This document shows positions 33,401 through 46,600 of a DNA stretch of 64,000 nucleotides, piece after piece (positions within the stretch are counted from its first letter, which is position 1; every line of letters begins with the position of its first letter). This DNA comes from Arvicola amphibius (lineage: Eukaryota; Chordata; Mammalia; Rodentia; Cricetidae). A program made the translations under genes and the position numbers. The stretch is from assembly GCF_903992535.2 (NCBI RefSeq), contig NC_052052.2:13226652-13290651 (forward strand), read 5' to 3'. A model generated the notes under the pieces. It searched no databases. It was not told the DNA's origin and was given only the letters and a program-made list of their open reading frames with translations.

Positions 33401-36400
33401 GACGTACGTGTTCAGGACGTAAAGCACGGTGTGAATGATGTATGGGATCAGGTGGATGTTGCTCTCCCGGCCGCCCCCACCAGTGTCTGCACTGAACGAC
33501 TGCTCCATGGCGAAGCGCAGGAAGAGTAGTTTAATATCATGGATGTTGAGCTGGTACGTGGGTTCCCGCTGGCCCGTACATTCCTGGAGGTAAGTGTTGT
33601 GCCTAGGGAGAAGCAGAGCCAACATGTCATGGAAGCACTGGGATGGAATGCAGAGCTCTCTTTCTGGTCACCCTGGCCCGCTGACTGCAGAGGTCAGAAC
33701 AGACCTTAGGACATGGCTGTTGCTGCTGTGACTGCATGTGATCTCTCAATGTGGGTAAGAGGCTCATTTCTTAACTGACAGATGCCATGACACATTACGG
33801 AAAAATGTGAACTTACTCATTCCAGTGACAAGGTGATTTATCCTTAAGAAGGATCTTTACACCTTCCAATATGTTGTGCTTTTTTTTTTTCTTCCTAAAT
33901 CAATATCCATTTGATTTTGCCTCTTATTAACTGAATGGCCCTGGGTAAATGACTCCCCTTATGGCCCAGATTATTCATGTGTGCAGCAGTAACACAGTAC
34001 ACAGCCGAGTATGCTATCTACCATCACTGTCATTACTGCTACCAAGTCTGATGTACTAAGTACTTTATACCCCTGGGCTTTAAATTAGAACGCCACGTGG
34101 CCTCACAAACATACAAGGACCCCAGAGAAGCTTCAGCTACTGCAGTCTAGTATGTGGGAACAGAGAGGCCTTAGAAGGAACTCCCACCCCACCCCACACC
34201 CAGGAGCTTTCATAATTTAAACACTAGAGTCATAGACCAGAGAAGTGAACTTTGGAGATTCTGGTCCTGAGGACTAAGTTAGAGGTTCTGCGTGTTACAG
34301 GAGAGCTAATGAAAAATCTTGCATGGAACCCAAGAAACCAAGGAGGCTGGTTTTGTTTCAGCAAGTCACTTTACTCAGCTCTATCTGCTCAGAGCAATTC
34401 TGTGGTCTGTTAGCACAGATAGACATGGACATCCAATGAAGTGCCCAGGAAACGGCCCCTTCCTGCGATGAAAACAACACTCACCTTGCTAAACAAGTGG
34501 CAAAAGCTGATTCGGGGACGTGGGGGCCCCAGACTGGAAGAAGCCCATTGCACTTTGTGTTGGCATTCTGCAGGGCAGCACTCTCCCACTCTTCCCGGCC
34601 TCTAGCCAATCTGGATGGGGACAGGGAGGAGAGCAGGGACAAGTAACTACTGGGATTACTCTGGTAATGAGACACCTGGGTGCTGAGGGCTTGCTAACAC
34701 TAGCCCTGGCCTTAGGGAGAGAATTAGCCATTTGTAAACTCCATAGGTAAAAGTTTGCTTCATTAATTTAGGCAAGTAGGACTGCTTCTACCAGTCTTGG
34801 CCAAGGCCAAACATCCAAAGTCAAACACAGTTTCTCACAGGGTAAGTACAGCTCATGGGTCTATGGGGGCTAAGGTAGACACCCTACTGCTTGGAGAGAA
34901 GAAAAGCAGGCTTCAGCCCCAGAGCTAGTAACTCCAGCCCAGCAGCCCAGGACCTGAGCCATGGCCTACTCATTTGAAGCAATACAAGTTCAGGCCGGCT
35001 AAAGACATTCTGCAAGAGCCAACACCTACCTGACGGCAGCTAGGTGACAATCGTAGTGCACAATGTTGAAATGGGACACAGTACTGTAGCCCTGCTGTTT
35101 CCGGGGCTTGTTCTCCATCTCCTCCAAAGCTACCCGCTTGGTGAAGGTATAAATGCCTAAGACCTTTGTGGGCTGCAAGGAAAACACAGAATTGGGGAGG
35201 GGTGAGGAGAAATTCCCAGCCAACCTATGCAAGGAAGTGACAAGGTGTGGAGAACTGAGCATCTCCTTTCAGATGGGAAAGTGGTCACTCTGGTGCAAGC
35301 ATCACTTGCTGCCATAAACTCATGTGAGCTCAATTTCTCAGGGATGTCATGAAAGCCCCATTGTGGATTTAACAGAAACCTAGCAGACCCCAGTATCCTA
35401 CTCTTGAATTTCCAGTACTGTGAGCTAAATAAACTCCCCGCCCCCCAACCCCCCGCCGCCGTAGTTCTAGGAATGGAAGTTAGGGCCTTGTGTATGGCAG
35501 GCAAGCATCCTACCACTGAACTACACTCCCAGCACCAAACCTCTGTTCTTATAAAAATAATTTTGTGTGTGTGTGGGGGGGGGGGGGGCAGAGATCCCAG
35601 CCTATGCCATCTCTGCCTGTGCTTCATCTATCTAGAAAGGGAATACACAGCGTTTCCATGGCCACAACTTTACATCAACCGGGACACTGGCTCTTCCACA
35701 AGTCTAGGAGCAAAGCAGAGCTAAAGAGGAAGAGGTCTCTCTCAGTACTGTCAGAAACCAAACAGGCCGCCTCTCCACTGCTCCTTCCAGGTGTCGCCTC
35801 ACTTGGACACATAGAAAGTGGAGCTCTAATTGCTCATAGTTATTCTGAACAGAAGCAATGCAGTAAGACCTGAAGTCCCCAGGCCTGGGATTAACAGAAC
35901 CTCAGCTGGAATTCTGGCTTTGCCCCGTACCCTACCCATCAACTGGGGCTTTTAACAGGGTTTAAAGACAAGTGCCCTGGCACTGACAGAGGATGCCAAA
36001 AGGTGGTCTCTTCAGGTGCCAAGGATGCTCATGCTTAGATCAGTTTGCCTTCCTGCCTACAAGGCTAGCTAGCAGCTGGCACTGGTGTTAGTTCCCCAAA
36101 GCTTACCTTAGTACAAAATGGCTTGCAGGAAACTAGTATGTCTAGACATAGAGCCAGGCTGTGCTACCAACAGCCAGAGCATGTGCAGCCATGCACTGCC
36201 CAGCAGCCTTACCTGGAACTTGTATCCCTCCCTGCAGATGCAGCATGTGAGGCCTGGCTCCTCTATCAGCTCTTCCATCTGCTTCAGGAGCGCAGTCTTG
36301 GTCACCACTTGGCCCTTTTCATTTGTCTAGAAGGGAACACAGGCAGCATGTCACAAGAGGATTCCCACATGCCTCTCACCCTGGCTTGAGATAACCACAC

Positions 36401-39400
36401 ACAGACATAAAGGAATGATGTGTGGAGAGAAGAGCCCTTCTACTGTGCTGAGAGGGGTGGAACTGGGGCCTTGTCAGCCTCAGCAAGTGGCAAGCGCTCT
36501 ACCTCTAAGCTACACATCTGCTGTCTCCACTGACTTTTATTGAGGGAAAGCCCTGGGATTCGTTCAGGAGCCATCAAAGCAGAGGACACCAAGCAGTGGG
36601 AAGCTGGCATGTTGCCACGTTGCCATTTGCTACCACAAAGCCCCTTTGGTCTGTACCAGCCCCACCACGACTCGGCTGCCAAGTGCCGCTGTGTTCTGAT
36701 CATTTACTGTCCCCAGTAAGGATCAAACTGCTGACACACGAGTTTGCTTGTTAAGACAAGGCTCTTCCAGGGCCACCATTTCCTCCAAAGTAGGACAACA
36801 GAGCCCTCTGTATCAGTCCTTGTTCAAAGTCCTGTCCAAAGTTAGTAGCTATGTGCCACGGCCAATATGGTTCACTTTCTTTATCTGGAAATGAGCATAA
36901 TGATATCAAGCCACAGGACCACTTGAGAGTTTAAATATATATATATGAGGTTCTGGTAGTGTCTGGCATGCAGCAAATCCTGGATATACAGTAATTAGTA
37001 TCTTTACTTTTACTGTTTGCATAAACCTGTCAGGTCAGTTTTCTTCGAGTCTCCAAATGTAGTATGGCAGTAGCCACATCTGGATGAACCCAGAACAGCT
37101 ACCTCTGCCTCTCCCCTATGCAGCCCTCCCACCATCATGCCCAACTCTCCTGAGAAGCACATTCATCTGCCTGTGGGGTTCCTTGTCCACTTAGAGAGGG
37201 AGCTTTACCGTCATGCCCAGAGTGCCGAGAGCCTTCTGCCTCATGGCCATGGCCATGCGCTTCTTCTCTGCTCGGGTCTCCCTGCGGGCAGCATCAATCT
37301 TCTTGTTCACATCAGGGTGTTCTCGCAGGGCCTCCAGCAGGTTCTCAGCCAGGGTCCCAATGCCCTCATCACTGGATACCTGCTCTAGTTTATGCAGGTT
37401 TGTGATGGAGTCCGTTCCAATCAGAACCTGCAAAGAGAACCAGTGAGATGTACGTATCTAGTCATAGAGGCAGCCTTCCACCAAGGCCCAGTCAATACTC
37501 CACGATCAGCCCAAGTGCACAAGTTTGTGTCGCTGGCTTCACAGAGGCCAGAGCCTGAGATTCTCTACTGCAAAAGACGCGACTGGGAGGTTTGGGTGCC
37601 AGGGACCTCTAGCTAGCTACTCCACTCATTAGGTCCAGCATTCTCACACACAAAACAGGGACAGTGTCAAGGCGGCTGTCAGGATGGAAGGTGAGGCAGC
37701 ATGTGAAGCACTGTGGACTATGCCTGGGAAGGGGAAGCCAAAGAGAGCTGCTCCTGCTAAAAACAATGGGGTACCTGGCAGGGCCTGTGCAGGAAGCACC
37801 CTGGGGCAGAAGCCTAAAGTCGCAGGAACTCCCATAGTTCTGCAAATGGGTGCCTGTAGCCATCAAGCTGGTGGCAGTCCTCCCAGTCTACAAGATACCA
37901 GAGGCAAAACTCCAGCACGCAGGAGTGAAAACGACAAAAAGATAAACGGCTATCAACCCTGGGCGTGGTAAAGCTGGCTTCAGGGCCCCATGGCACCATG
38001 AGACGGGAGCTGAGGCAGGTGCAGGGGGAAAAGGCCTCCAGGTGAGCTCGGTGGGCAGTCTCACCGAGGCATCACAAGTTAGTTAGTGGTGGGGTTTACT
38101 CTGTGTGATGAAAAACGGAAAACAATAGAGCCAACTTTAGAGGCCAAAGCCTGAGTTGTCTGCCTCAGATCATTCAGTAACTCGTAAACCTGCCCTTCCT
38201 ACAGAACACCGCAAACACACACCTCAACAAAACTGCATGTTATCTCATGCCTCATGCTCCTAAATGCTGAGTGAGCCCCTGTTTAAGACCTAGCAAACTT
38301 TTCCACAGCCACCCACACCCCAAACTCAACACCCCAAGTGTTTACTGTGAGCGTGCATGTGTGTACATGGCAGACGTGTGTGAAGTAGGAGTAGGGAAAC
38401 CACAAGGCCTTGTCCACACAAAACTCAGACAAACAGGAAGGGTGGCTCATATGTGCAGGACTTGTTCACCATCCCTCTTCTCTCACCCTCAACCTTGTCC
38501 ATCTCCTCTGATGGAATAACCATTCTCTTCATCACTGAACCAAAGGACTGGGCAGAGCTCTAAAGTTGCCAAGCCCTTTCTCTTTCCAAATCCTAGTTAA
38601 ACAACTCCCAGGTCTCTGCTGAGCCCATTCACTAAGTTGCTTGAGCTTCCACTGGACCAAGACAAAAGCCCACCATATGTTCATCATCTTTCTAACTTCT
38701 TGCAGCAAACATGGCACTGCCTTGGAGGGAGCTCCATATTCCTAAGCCGAGTATGATGGTGCACGCCTGCAATCAGAGCACTTAGGAGCTAAGGCAGGAA
38801 AATGGTTGGGCATTTGAGGCTAGCCTGAGCTTCACAGGGAAGACTTAGCCAGCTAGCACTGCACAGTAGTAAGATGCATGAAAAGCCATCACATTTTGCC
38901 TTTGGCAAAATACAGCTGTTCCAAAGAAGTGGAAACAATGTGTGCAAAATCTGACCATAAAGGCCTATCATCTGTGGCTATCTGCTGGACTAGGACAAAG
39001 GCTAGCAATTACAGAGATTTGAGTAAGACCTTCACTGTATATGACTGCGTCACCACACTTCTGAGGTGAGTTAGAACAGGCTGCCAAACAAGAATGCACC
39101 CTATATTCAATGCAGAACATTATGAAAGCAAAATAATTAACTCTATGGATTCTCAAAACTCAGCATTAAACCTTATACCATCTACCTAGAAAATGGCGAG
39201 ACACAAGAGCCATTTCATGCAAAAGACCTGTACAGATGAAGCACGGGGAAGACAGTGTAGCATCATTAGCCATTGGGGAAATGCAAGTCAAAACCACAGC
39301 CACGCAGCACTGCACTCAGCAGCACAGCCAGGGTAAAAATAGCCAGCAAGTGCAGCAAAGACAAGAGAACTGGGCCACTTATGCACTGCTGCCAGAAATG

Positions 39401-42400
39401 TAAAACAGGCCTGCTACTTCAGGAGAGTCTGGCAGCTTCTTTTTATAACTGCCGTGTGTGATATGTCAATATACGCATAGACACATGTGTAGGGGGCAGA
39501 GAAAAACTGTCCAAGCCAGTTCTCTTCCTCCACTCTTGTATGGATTCTGGAATGTAACTCAGAAGGTCAGGCTGGCATGGCAAGTGTTTTTACTAATTAT
39601 TGAACCACACTGCTGGCCTGGCAGGTTCCTATAAACTAAACGTGTAGATACTAACCAGCCAACAACTACCCACCAGCTACTACCCCAGCAGCTACACACT
39701 TTTGGGCATTTCCCCCAGAAAATAAAAACATTCAAACAAAACCTGTCCCTCGATTTCATAGCAGCTTGGTAAAGAGTACTCCAAATGGGAAATGACTAGT
39801 TGTCCTTTAACAGGAGGCTGGGTACAGACTGGGATGTATCCCTATGGTAGGACACTACTTATGAATAGAAAGGACACAAAACACGTGCAATGACCCAGAA
39901 AAAGCTTCAAAAAATTCCGACGAATGGAAAAAAAACAATCTCAAGGTTATATGGTCCATGGGTCCACTTTCATGGAAATGGACCCCATTACAGAAATGGA
40001 GAGCTTAGCAAGGGGCTGTGGGAGGGGCACAGAGGAATGTGGACACTATGCAAGGGCAGAAGAGGGACTCAGTACTAAGTTCAATATATACTGAAGTTCA
40101 ACAAGATACTTCTCCAATGAATCCGGAGCTCGAGAATCTATAGCTATCTATCTAAAATGGGGTGGAAAGAAAACTTGGAGCCCACATCATCCGCACGGGA
40201 CAACACATGGGACGACAGGGCTGAGAGGTCAGGAGTGGGCCACAAAGCTGTCAGCTGCCTGAGGCAGGGCAGAAAACAGTGGTGATGAAGTTTCAAACAT
40301 CTAGTGACTGAATGGTCAGCCATCTGTAGTGTCAGCCAGAACGCTGGGTTCAACTGCAGCATGCCAAGCCCTCACACTGTCAGACTCACTGCACACAGTG
40401 AGGGTGCCTACCCTAGAAGCCTCAGGCCACAGGGTAAGCCACACCATGGGTGACTTGCTGGTTGTACTCAGATGGTTTATGACTTTCTCTTGTTATCTGT
40501 CCACTCACCTGAGTGGCAGGGTGCTGCATGGCCAATCCCCGAAGAAGCCTCAAAATAAAAGGCAGAGCAGGGCGAGACAAAAACTTTTTCCAGATGTCAG
40601 CATCCAAACTGCAAAACAGACAAGAGCACATGAGTAGCCAGGAAGCAACGCTGAAAATCTGCTGCTGAGTCTGGCTTGTTCAAACAGGATCTTTCAAGAA
40701 TGTAATAAGAGATCAGTAAGGGTAAATCCAGCTGATAAGTCAGATAAGGATGAGCACTTGAACAGAAGCAGAAAAAGTCCCAGGACTCTACAGTGGTTGA
40801 GTGGCACTGGACAGGTCCCTGAAGGGAGAGGAACACAGGGCACACAGGAAGCACCACACTCAGATGTTGAGAAAAACGGTCATGTATGAGAAGGGGGCAC
40901 AGAGCCCCAGGAAGGGTGCCTTACTTCTTGGCACTGGGGATATGTTTTTTCATGTAGTCTAGAGCATTCTGGGTGATTCCCTTCTGCAGGATGAGATCCT
41001 TCAGCTGGTGCCCGTTGCTGTTGTTCTTGATACCAGCAGCAATTTTACAGAAACAATCCAGGAAGACTTTGTCATCCCCACTGTGGTCTTCATCATACCT
41101 AGAGAGCATAAAAGGTCTCAGCATGAAGGCAGAGCTCACATCACCCTCTTAGGTAAAAACTATGTGAACCACCTAGAGGATCTAGTCTAAACTCCTACAG
41201 GGAAAGGAGACCTCAGACCAGGACCCTGCCACTCTCCCTTCACCTACCCTGTGCCCAAGCCTGCATTGTTCTTTTGCATCTACAGGCTTTTGCAAGTGTA
41301 GCTCCCCCCACCTAGTCAGGTCTTTCCCCCGTCATACCCTTTCAGTACTGTTTTAATATAATGTGATTTGGTGACTGCCACCCCACTAGACAAAGTCCCT
41401 TAAATTCCAAATCACACAACACAAAACACTCAACAAAAACCCAGGTCACTCACTTAGTCTCACAAAGCTAGCTTGGGATTTCTGTGGGCAACCCCCACCC
41501 CCAGGCTTGTTGTATCAACTCCAGGCTCATACTTTTCGAAGCTACAGTAAGGCTTGAACCGCTCCACTAGGATCTGCATCTTCTCCACCTCTCCAAAGGA
41601 CAGGTATGGGATGATACGCAGCAGACCCTGGAGCACACTAGGGTTGGAGCGAACAAAGGTGCTGTTGATCTGGTCCAAGAGCATCACCAGTTGATCCTTG
41701 TCACCCGTGAGGAGGAGGTTGCCCTGCAACAAAAGAGGATGGAAATCAGGATGGTGGCTGTAGCCAAGAACTGACCTCAAAGTTAGCCACTCTCACCAGA
41801 CAGAACTGTTCTGTTCTTTAGTACCTGCTAGAACAATAAGCTGCCTAGATTTCCACTGCTGAATTTCCAAGCTGCTGAGATGGCCACACTACACTAATGC
41901 AACATCCTGCTCCCCAGAATGGAGACTGCTAGACACTTCTGGGGTCACAGGCCCCCTAATCACCAACCCCAGAAGGCAGGAAGTCCAGGTGCAGACGGGA
42001 GAGACTGCAGTGTAGGGCTCCACTACATACTGCCTATTCATCTAGGTCATGCCTGGGTTCCATGAATGAGCACCTTCAGACTGAAAGAACATCCTTGGCA
42101 GCTTTGTTCCCCCTGAATGCAAAGGTCTCAGACTCAGTACAACAACATCACCCTGATTAGAGCCCTGGTCATTACTAACATGAGTTTAGCCATTTTTAGT
42201 TGAGTTCAGCTAGCTTCAAACAAGCCCATTGTTGGTTCCCAGTCTATGGGCAGAGGAACCAGGCCCCCACTCACCTTGTCCTCACTCAGGGGCTCTGCAT
42301 TGGACTCATCTAGAATGATTTCCATGATGCTCAGCACCTGCTCAGCCACAGCAGCTCCTCCGCTGTCCTTGCTCTCTTGTTCAGCTACCAGAGCCTGAAG

Positions 42401-43612
42401 GAGGAGACCCAGTGACTCTCAGGACACAACCACAGCCACTCACTGCTGGTGACCTCCGCTGCCTTTCATAGTCTTAAAGCCCAGTGTGTGTGTGTGTGTG
42501 TGTGTGTGTATGCACGCGTGAAAGTGTACATGTGTGCAATGCATATCTGAGAGGGAGAAAGTGGAAATGGGATGTTCTGGGCCTCATTCTTGGGTGCCCT
42601 GAGGAAAGAGAGGCACTACGTCCTTTCAGTATTGGGTCTGTTCTACAGACTTCTGCTTCTGGTCTCGACTCTGCACTCAGCAAAGGGACAGGAAGCTCTG
42701 AGATGCCATGAGAGCAGCATGAGTATGAGTCACCAGGAGAAGAGAACTGAAGAACCAGGTTGAGAGCCGAGATCTCTCACTCAGGACTGCCAAAGCCAGT
42801 CTTCATCATCTGTGGCCCACACTCTTACCAAGTTTAAAGTCCCCAGCATGACATTCAGAGTGTTCATTTCCAGCTTAACCAGCTGTTGCCGGTTGACTTT
42901 CACCTTTACGCAGTAACTAAACAGCTTCAGCAGCACCTGTGAAGAGAGGCCAGCTCAGAGCCACCAGAGCACCCACGTCCGGAGAATGTGCAAGCATGAG
43001 TGTCAAAAGTGTCTAAGAAGATGTCTCAATCAGCAGATACTCCTCCTGCAGTACAAGGTGATCCTTAAATGGCGGGGTCAGGTGGCTGGGCTCCCATACA
43101 AGGTTGGCAGCAAGTGGCAGCATTCTCCAGATTTCTCTCTACTACCCTTACATGATAGCAGTGACAGGGGTTCCTCATACATTAGTTGGTGTCCCACCAT
43201 TCTGGGGAAATCAAGCACCCAAGACTCTGAACTAGTAGCAGACAGAACATCCCAACACACGTAGCCTATGGAGGCCAAGAGCCAGGTAGGCCACTTAAAT
43301 GACACAAGAGTTATTGAACACCCTGGAAGGTAAAGATATTAGTGAAATCTCTGTGGTTCCACTAGAATCCCCTGACTAGTGAGACAAAGGACCCTCCAGG
43401 AGAAATCAAAATCTATGTAAGAGGCAATCATAAAACAACAATGACGGGGGCTGGAGAGATGGCTCAGAGGTTAAGAGCATTGCCTGCTCTTCCAAAGGTC
43501 CTGAGTTCAATTCCTAGCAACCACCTGTAATGGGGGTATGGTGCCCTCTTCTGGCCTGCAGGCATATACAGAGACAGAATATTGTATACATAATAAATAA
43601 ATTAAAAAAACA

Positions 43613-43650
<38 letters not shown>

Positions 43651-46600
43651 GTACAAGAGCAGCTTTTAGGGGAAACAATTATTGGTTCCTCTGATACCTA
43701 AAGAGATATTGGAGAAGACTGCCATCACCCTGTTTTTTAGGTGGAGTAGGCCAGGAGGAAAGCAGTGGGAGGCTTAGATGTCAAAAGTCTGGGATAAAGC
43801 CAGGTCCTTCACTGCCTTGCACTGGTCTCTGCTGCACCACACTGCCCTCTAGTGACAAGTGGCTCTAATGATCGCAGCTTTGTGTAGAGGGAGCCCCCAT
43901 CAGACTGCCCACAACTCACTGTTAGAAGGTGGCGTCCCTGCTTAAAATCTTTGATTCCTGCTAGTCTGTTAAGCATGCACTCTAGACCCCCACACTGGGC
44001 CATCACACTGGCCATCTTGTACACTTCTTCCTCATCTTCTTCTTCATCTGGGAGGAAAGGGAAACGAAGAGGAGAGAAACTGAAAATCAAAGTAAAAGGA
44101 TCAAAACACATAACCCTTCCCTGGGCTGAGAACATGGCTCTTTCCCGGTCTGCAATAAAGGTCATTACTGTGACCTATATGCTCTCACTCCCATAGGAGC
44201 CTTGCTCGAAGTGTAAGATAATTAATGTTTTCTGCTATTACAACAAAGTACAGGCAAATACTTTTCAACTATTTCAATGGAACAGAGAGCTAAGGCAGGA
44301 AGAAATCTGATCTCATGTCTGCTAACTGCAGCTTGAATGTTTTTATCCCAGTCAGGTATCCAAATCAGGCCATGGATGCCTGTCTTTCTTCCCTACAATT
44401 GTGATGCAGAGCACAGGCTACCATCCTTTGGGACATGGCTGCTCTGGCCCAAAGTTCAATATGCAGCACTGCCTATGTAGAGCGCCGTACCTGTGGTGGA
44501 GTCCAGGGACTCGATGAACTCCTCAGTGGCATCACCCAGTAGCCCCCGCATCCGATAAACAATCCTCATGGGTTCTCCCTAAGCAGAAAAATTTGGAGAG
44601 GTAGACTTAAAAAAAAGTCACCCTTGAACTTGCTCAATGCCGTGGTGATACAAGCCTCCATTTCTCTAACAATGGAGATGTAAAGCCGCCTAGGTTTCAC
44701 TTTGTTCAGTGTCTGCTGTAGGCCTGGCACAGATGCAATTCTAGCTGGTGTCATTAAAACGCTAGGTAAGCACTCTGACAACTAGTCCCCAAATGTTTTA
44801 CTCGGTGCTGAGTCCTGTGCTGATTAGACCTGTTAGACAAGGTTGGACAGCATGCTTGCCTAGGCTAGAAGTCGAGGCCCAATTCTAAGCCTGTGCCCAT
44901 CAGGACAAACAAATGTATCTGGACCAAAGTATGTGGTTCAAGTTTCAGGAACAGAGAGCAGGCACATCAGTCTTTCTTATGGACAGACCACGGTCTTCAT
45001 TTACCGCACACAATACGAGGGTTCATCCCAATTACCAAACTGACACCCACAGCCTGGGATTGTCAAGAAGGAGCTACTGGGTTAGTCTGTCTGTGCCAGG
45101 CACCATCCTGGGGACCCTAGAGGTCCAGCCTCAGTTTAGAGGTGAGAAGCAAAGGTGTAAGGTCACTCAAGATTCCTTGAAGTCTACCTGACCCACATTA
45201 GCTAAATGCCTCCCAAGCTGACAAGATGATGGATTTGCGTCACACACAGAAAGGAAGTAGAGTTACAGTGGCCACACGTGGGCCATGATTAACATCAGTT
45301 CTATTAAATCTGTCCTTAAGGCAGAAAAGGCGGCCCACCCCAGCTCCTGGAGAGAAAGCAAGCACATACCTCATTCGTGGTACACCAGACCTTCTTGTAA
45401 ACCTCCGCCACAGGCAGGTCCAGGCTGATGATCTTATTGTTTACTAGGAGCTGAAAAGTGGAGGAGGGGATTACTAACGTGACTGCATATGACTCCATAT
45501 GCAGACTGAAGGTGCCTAGGCAAGGGTTCACGGGCTACACTTGCCACTCATCACAGGACTCTGTCAACACTTAGCTCTGGAGAAAATGCGTGTGCACTAC
45601 ACCCAGCATTTTGTGTGCAATGTTGGAGACAAAGACCCTTAACCCACCATGGATTCCAGCTCTGATCGGATCCAACTGAAGACTTTTTACCTTAAGCCCA
45701 CTTTGGGCTCAGCACCAGAAAATCCACCTTTGCCTTTAGTCACACAGATGGTGACACCAGACCTGAGAAGTCATCTGCCAGAAGCATAAGGCTCAAGGTG
45801 TTAACAGGAGCTATGACCCATGTACCAGAGTCAAAACACCAAGATCCCTGGGGCTCCATTAACCTGGAACCTCTAGAAAATCCTTCCAGAAGCAACAGTA
45901 GCAAAATCCTACCACTACTCCAAGCAATAACTACCAAGTTTCCTCCTGTTTCATGCCAGGAACTTGTCATAGCCTTCCATGGGTCACTGACCTTACCAGC
46001 AGCAGAGGCAGAAGATGGGATCTGCCCCACTTTACAGACTAACTTCCTACCTGGTTAACCAATGACCTACAAGAAACATCCAGGTGTGGCCCAGCCCACA
46101 CTGCTGGTGAGTGACCAGCGCAGCCTCTTACCTCCATCCCACTGTCATCCTCCAGAAGAGCCACCAAGTCACAGTCCTGGCAAATCTTGTTCTTTATGTC
46201 CCTCATAAGAGGCCCAATGCCTGGTTCATTGCTGCTATATGGGTTTCCAGGCATCCTGCCCTGTAGAAAGTCCTCTTGCTGGGGATCCTTCTCCAGGGTC
46301 ACAAAGAACTCAGTGACTTCATTCTCTTCCTAAAGGAAAAGAAGGACATGTCAGAAGGGACAGCAGAGAAGAGTTACAGCACTGACTGCTCTGTGGGCAC
46401 CAGGAGGAAAGCACAGCAAGTGCAGCACACCTTACACTTACACACTATACGGACAGTAGCCCCAAGGTCATTCTAAACATGATGTGAGCACCTGAAGCAT
46501 CACACACTCCTCGAGGAGAGATAGCCTAGTGGAACAAGGTGCTGTCTGGTGAGAGGCGGACCAGCCGGAGGCTGGGCAAGAGTCACTGGAGACTTGGAGT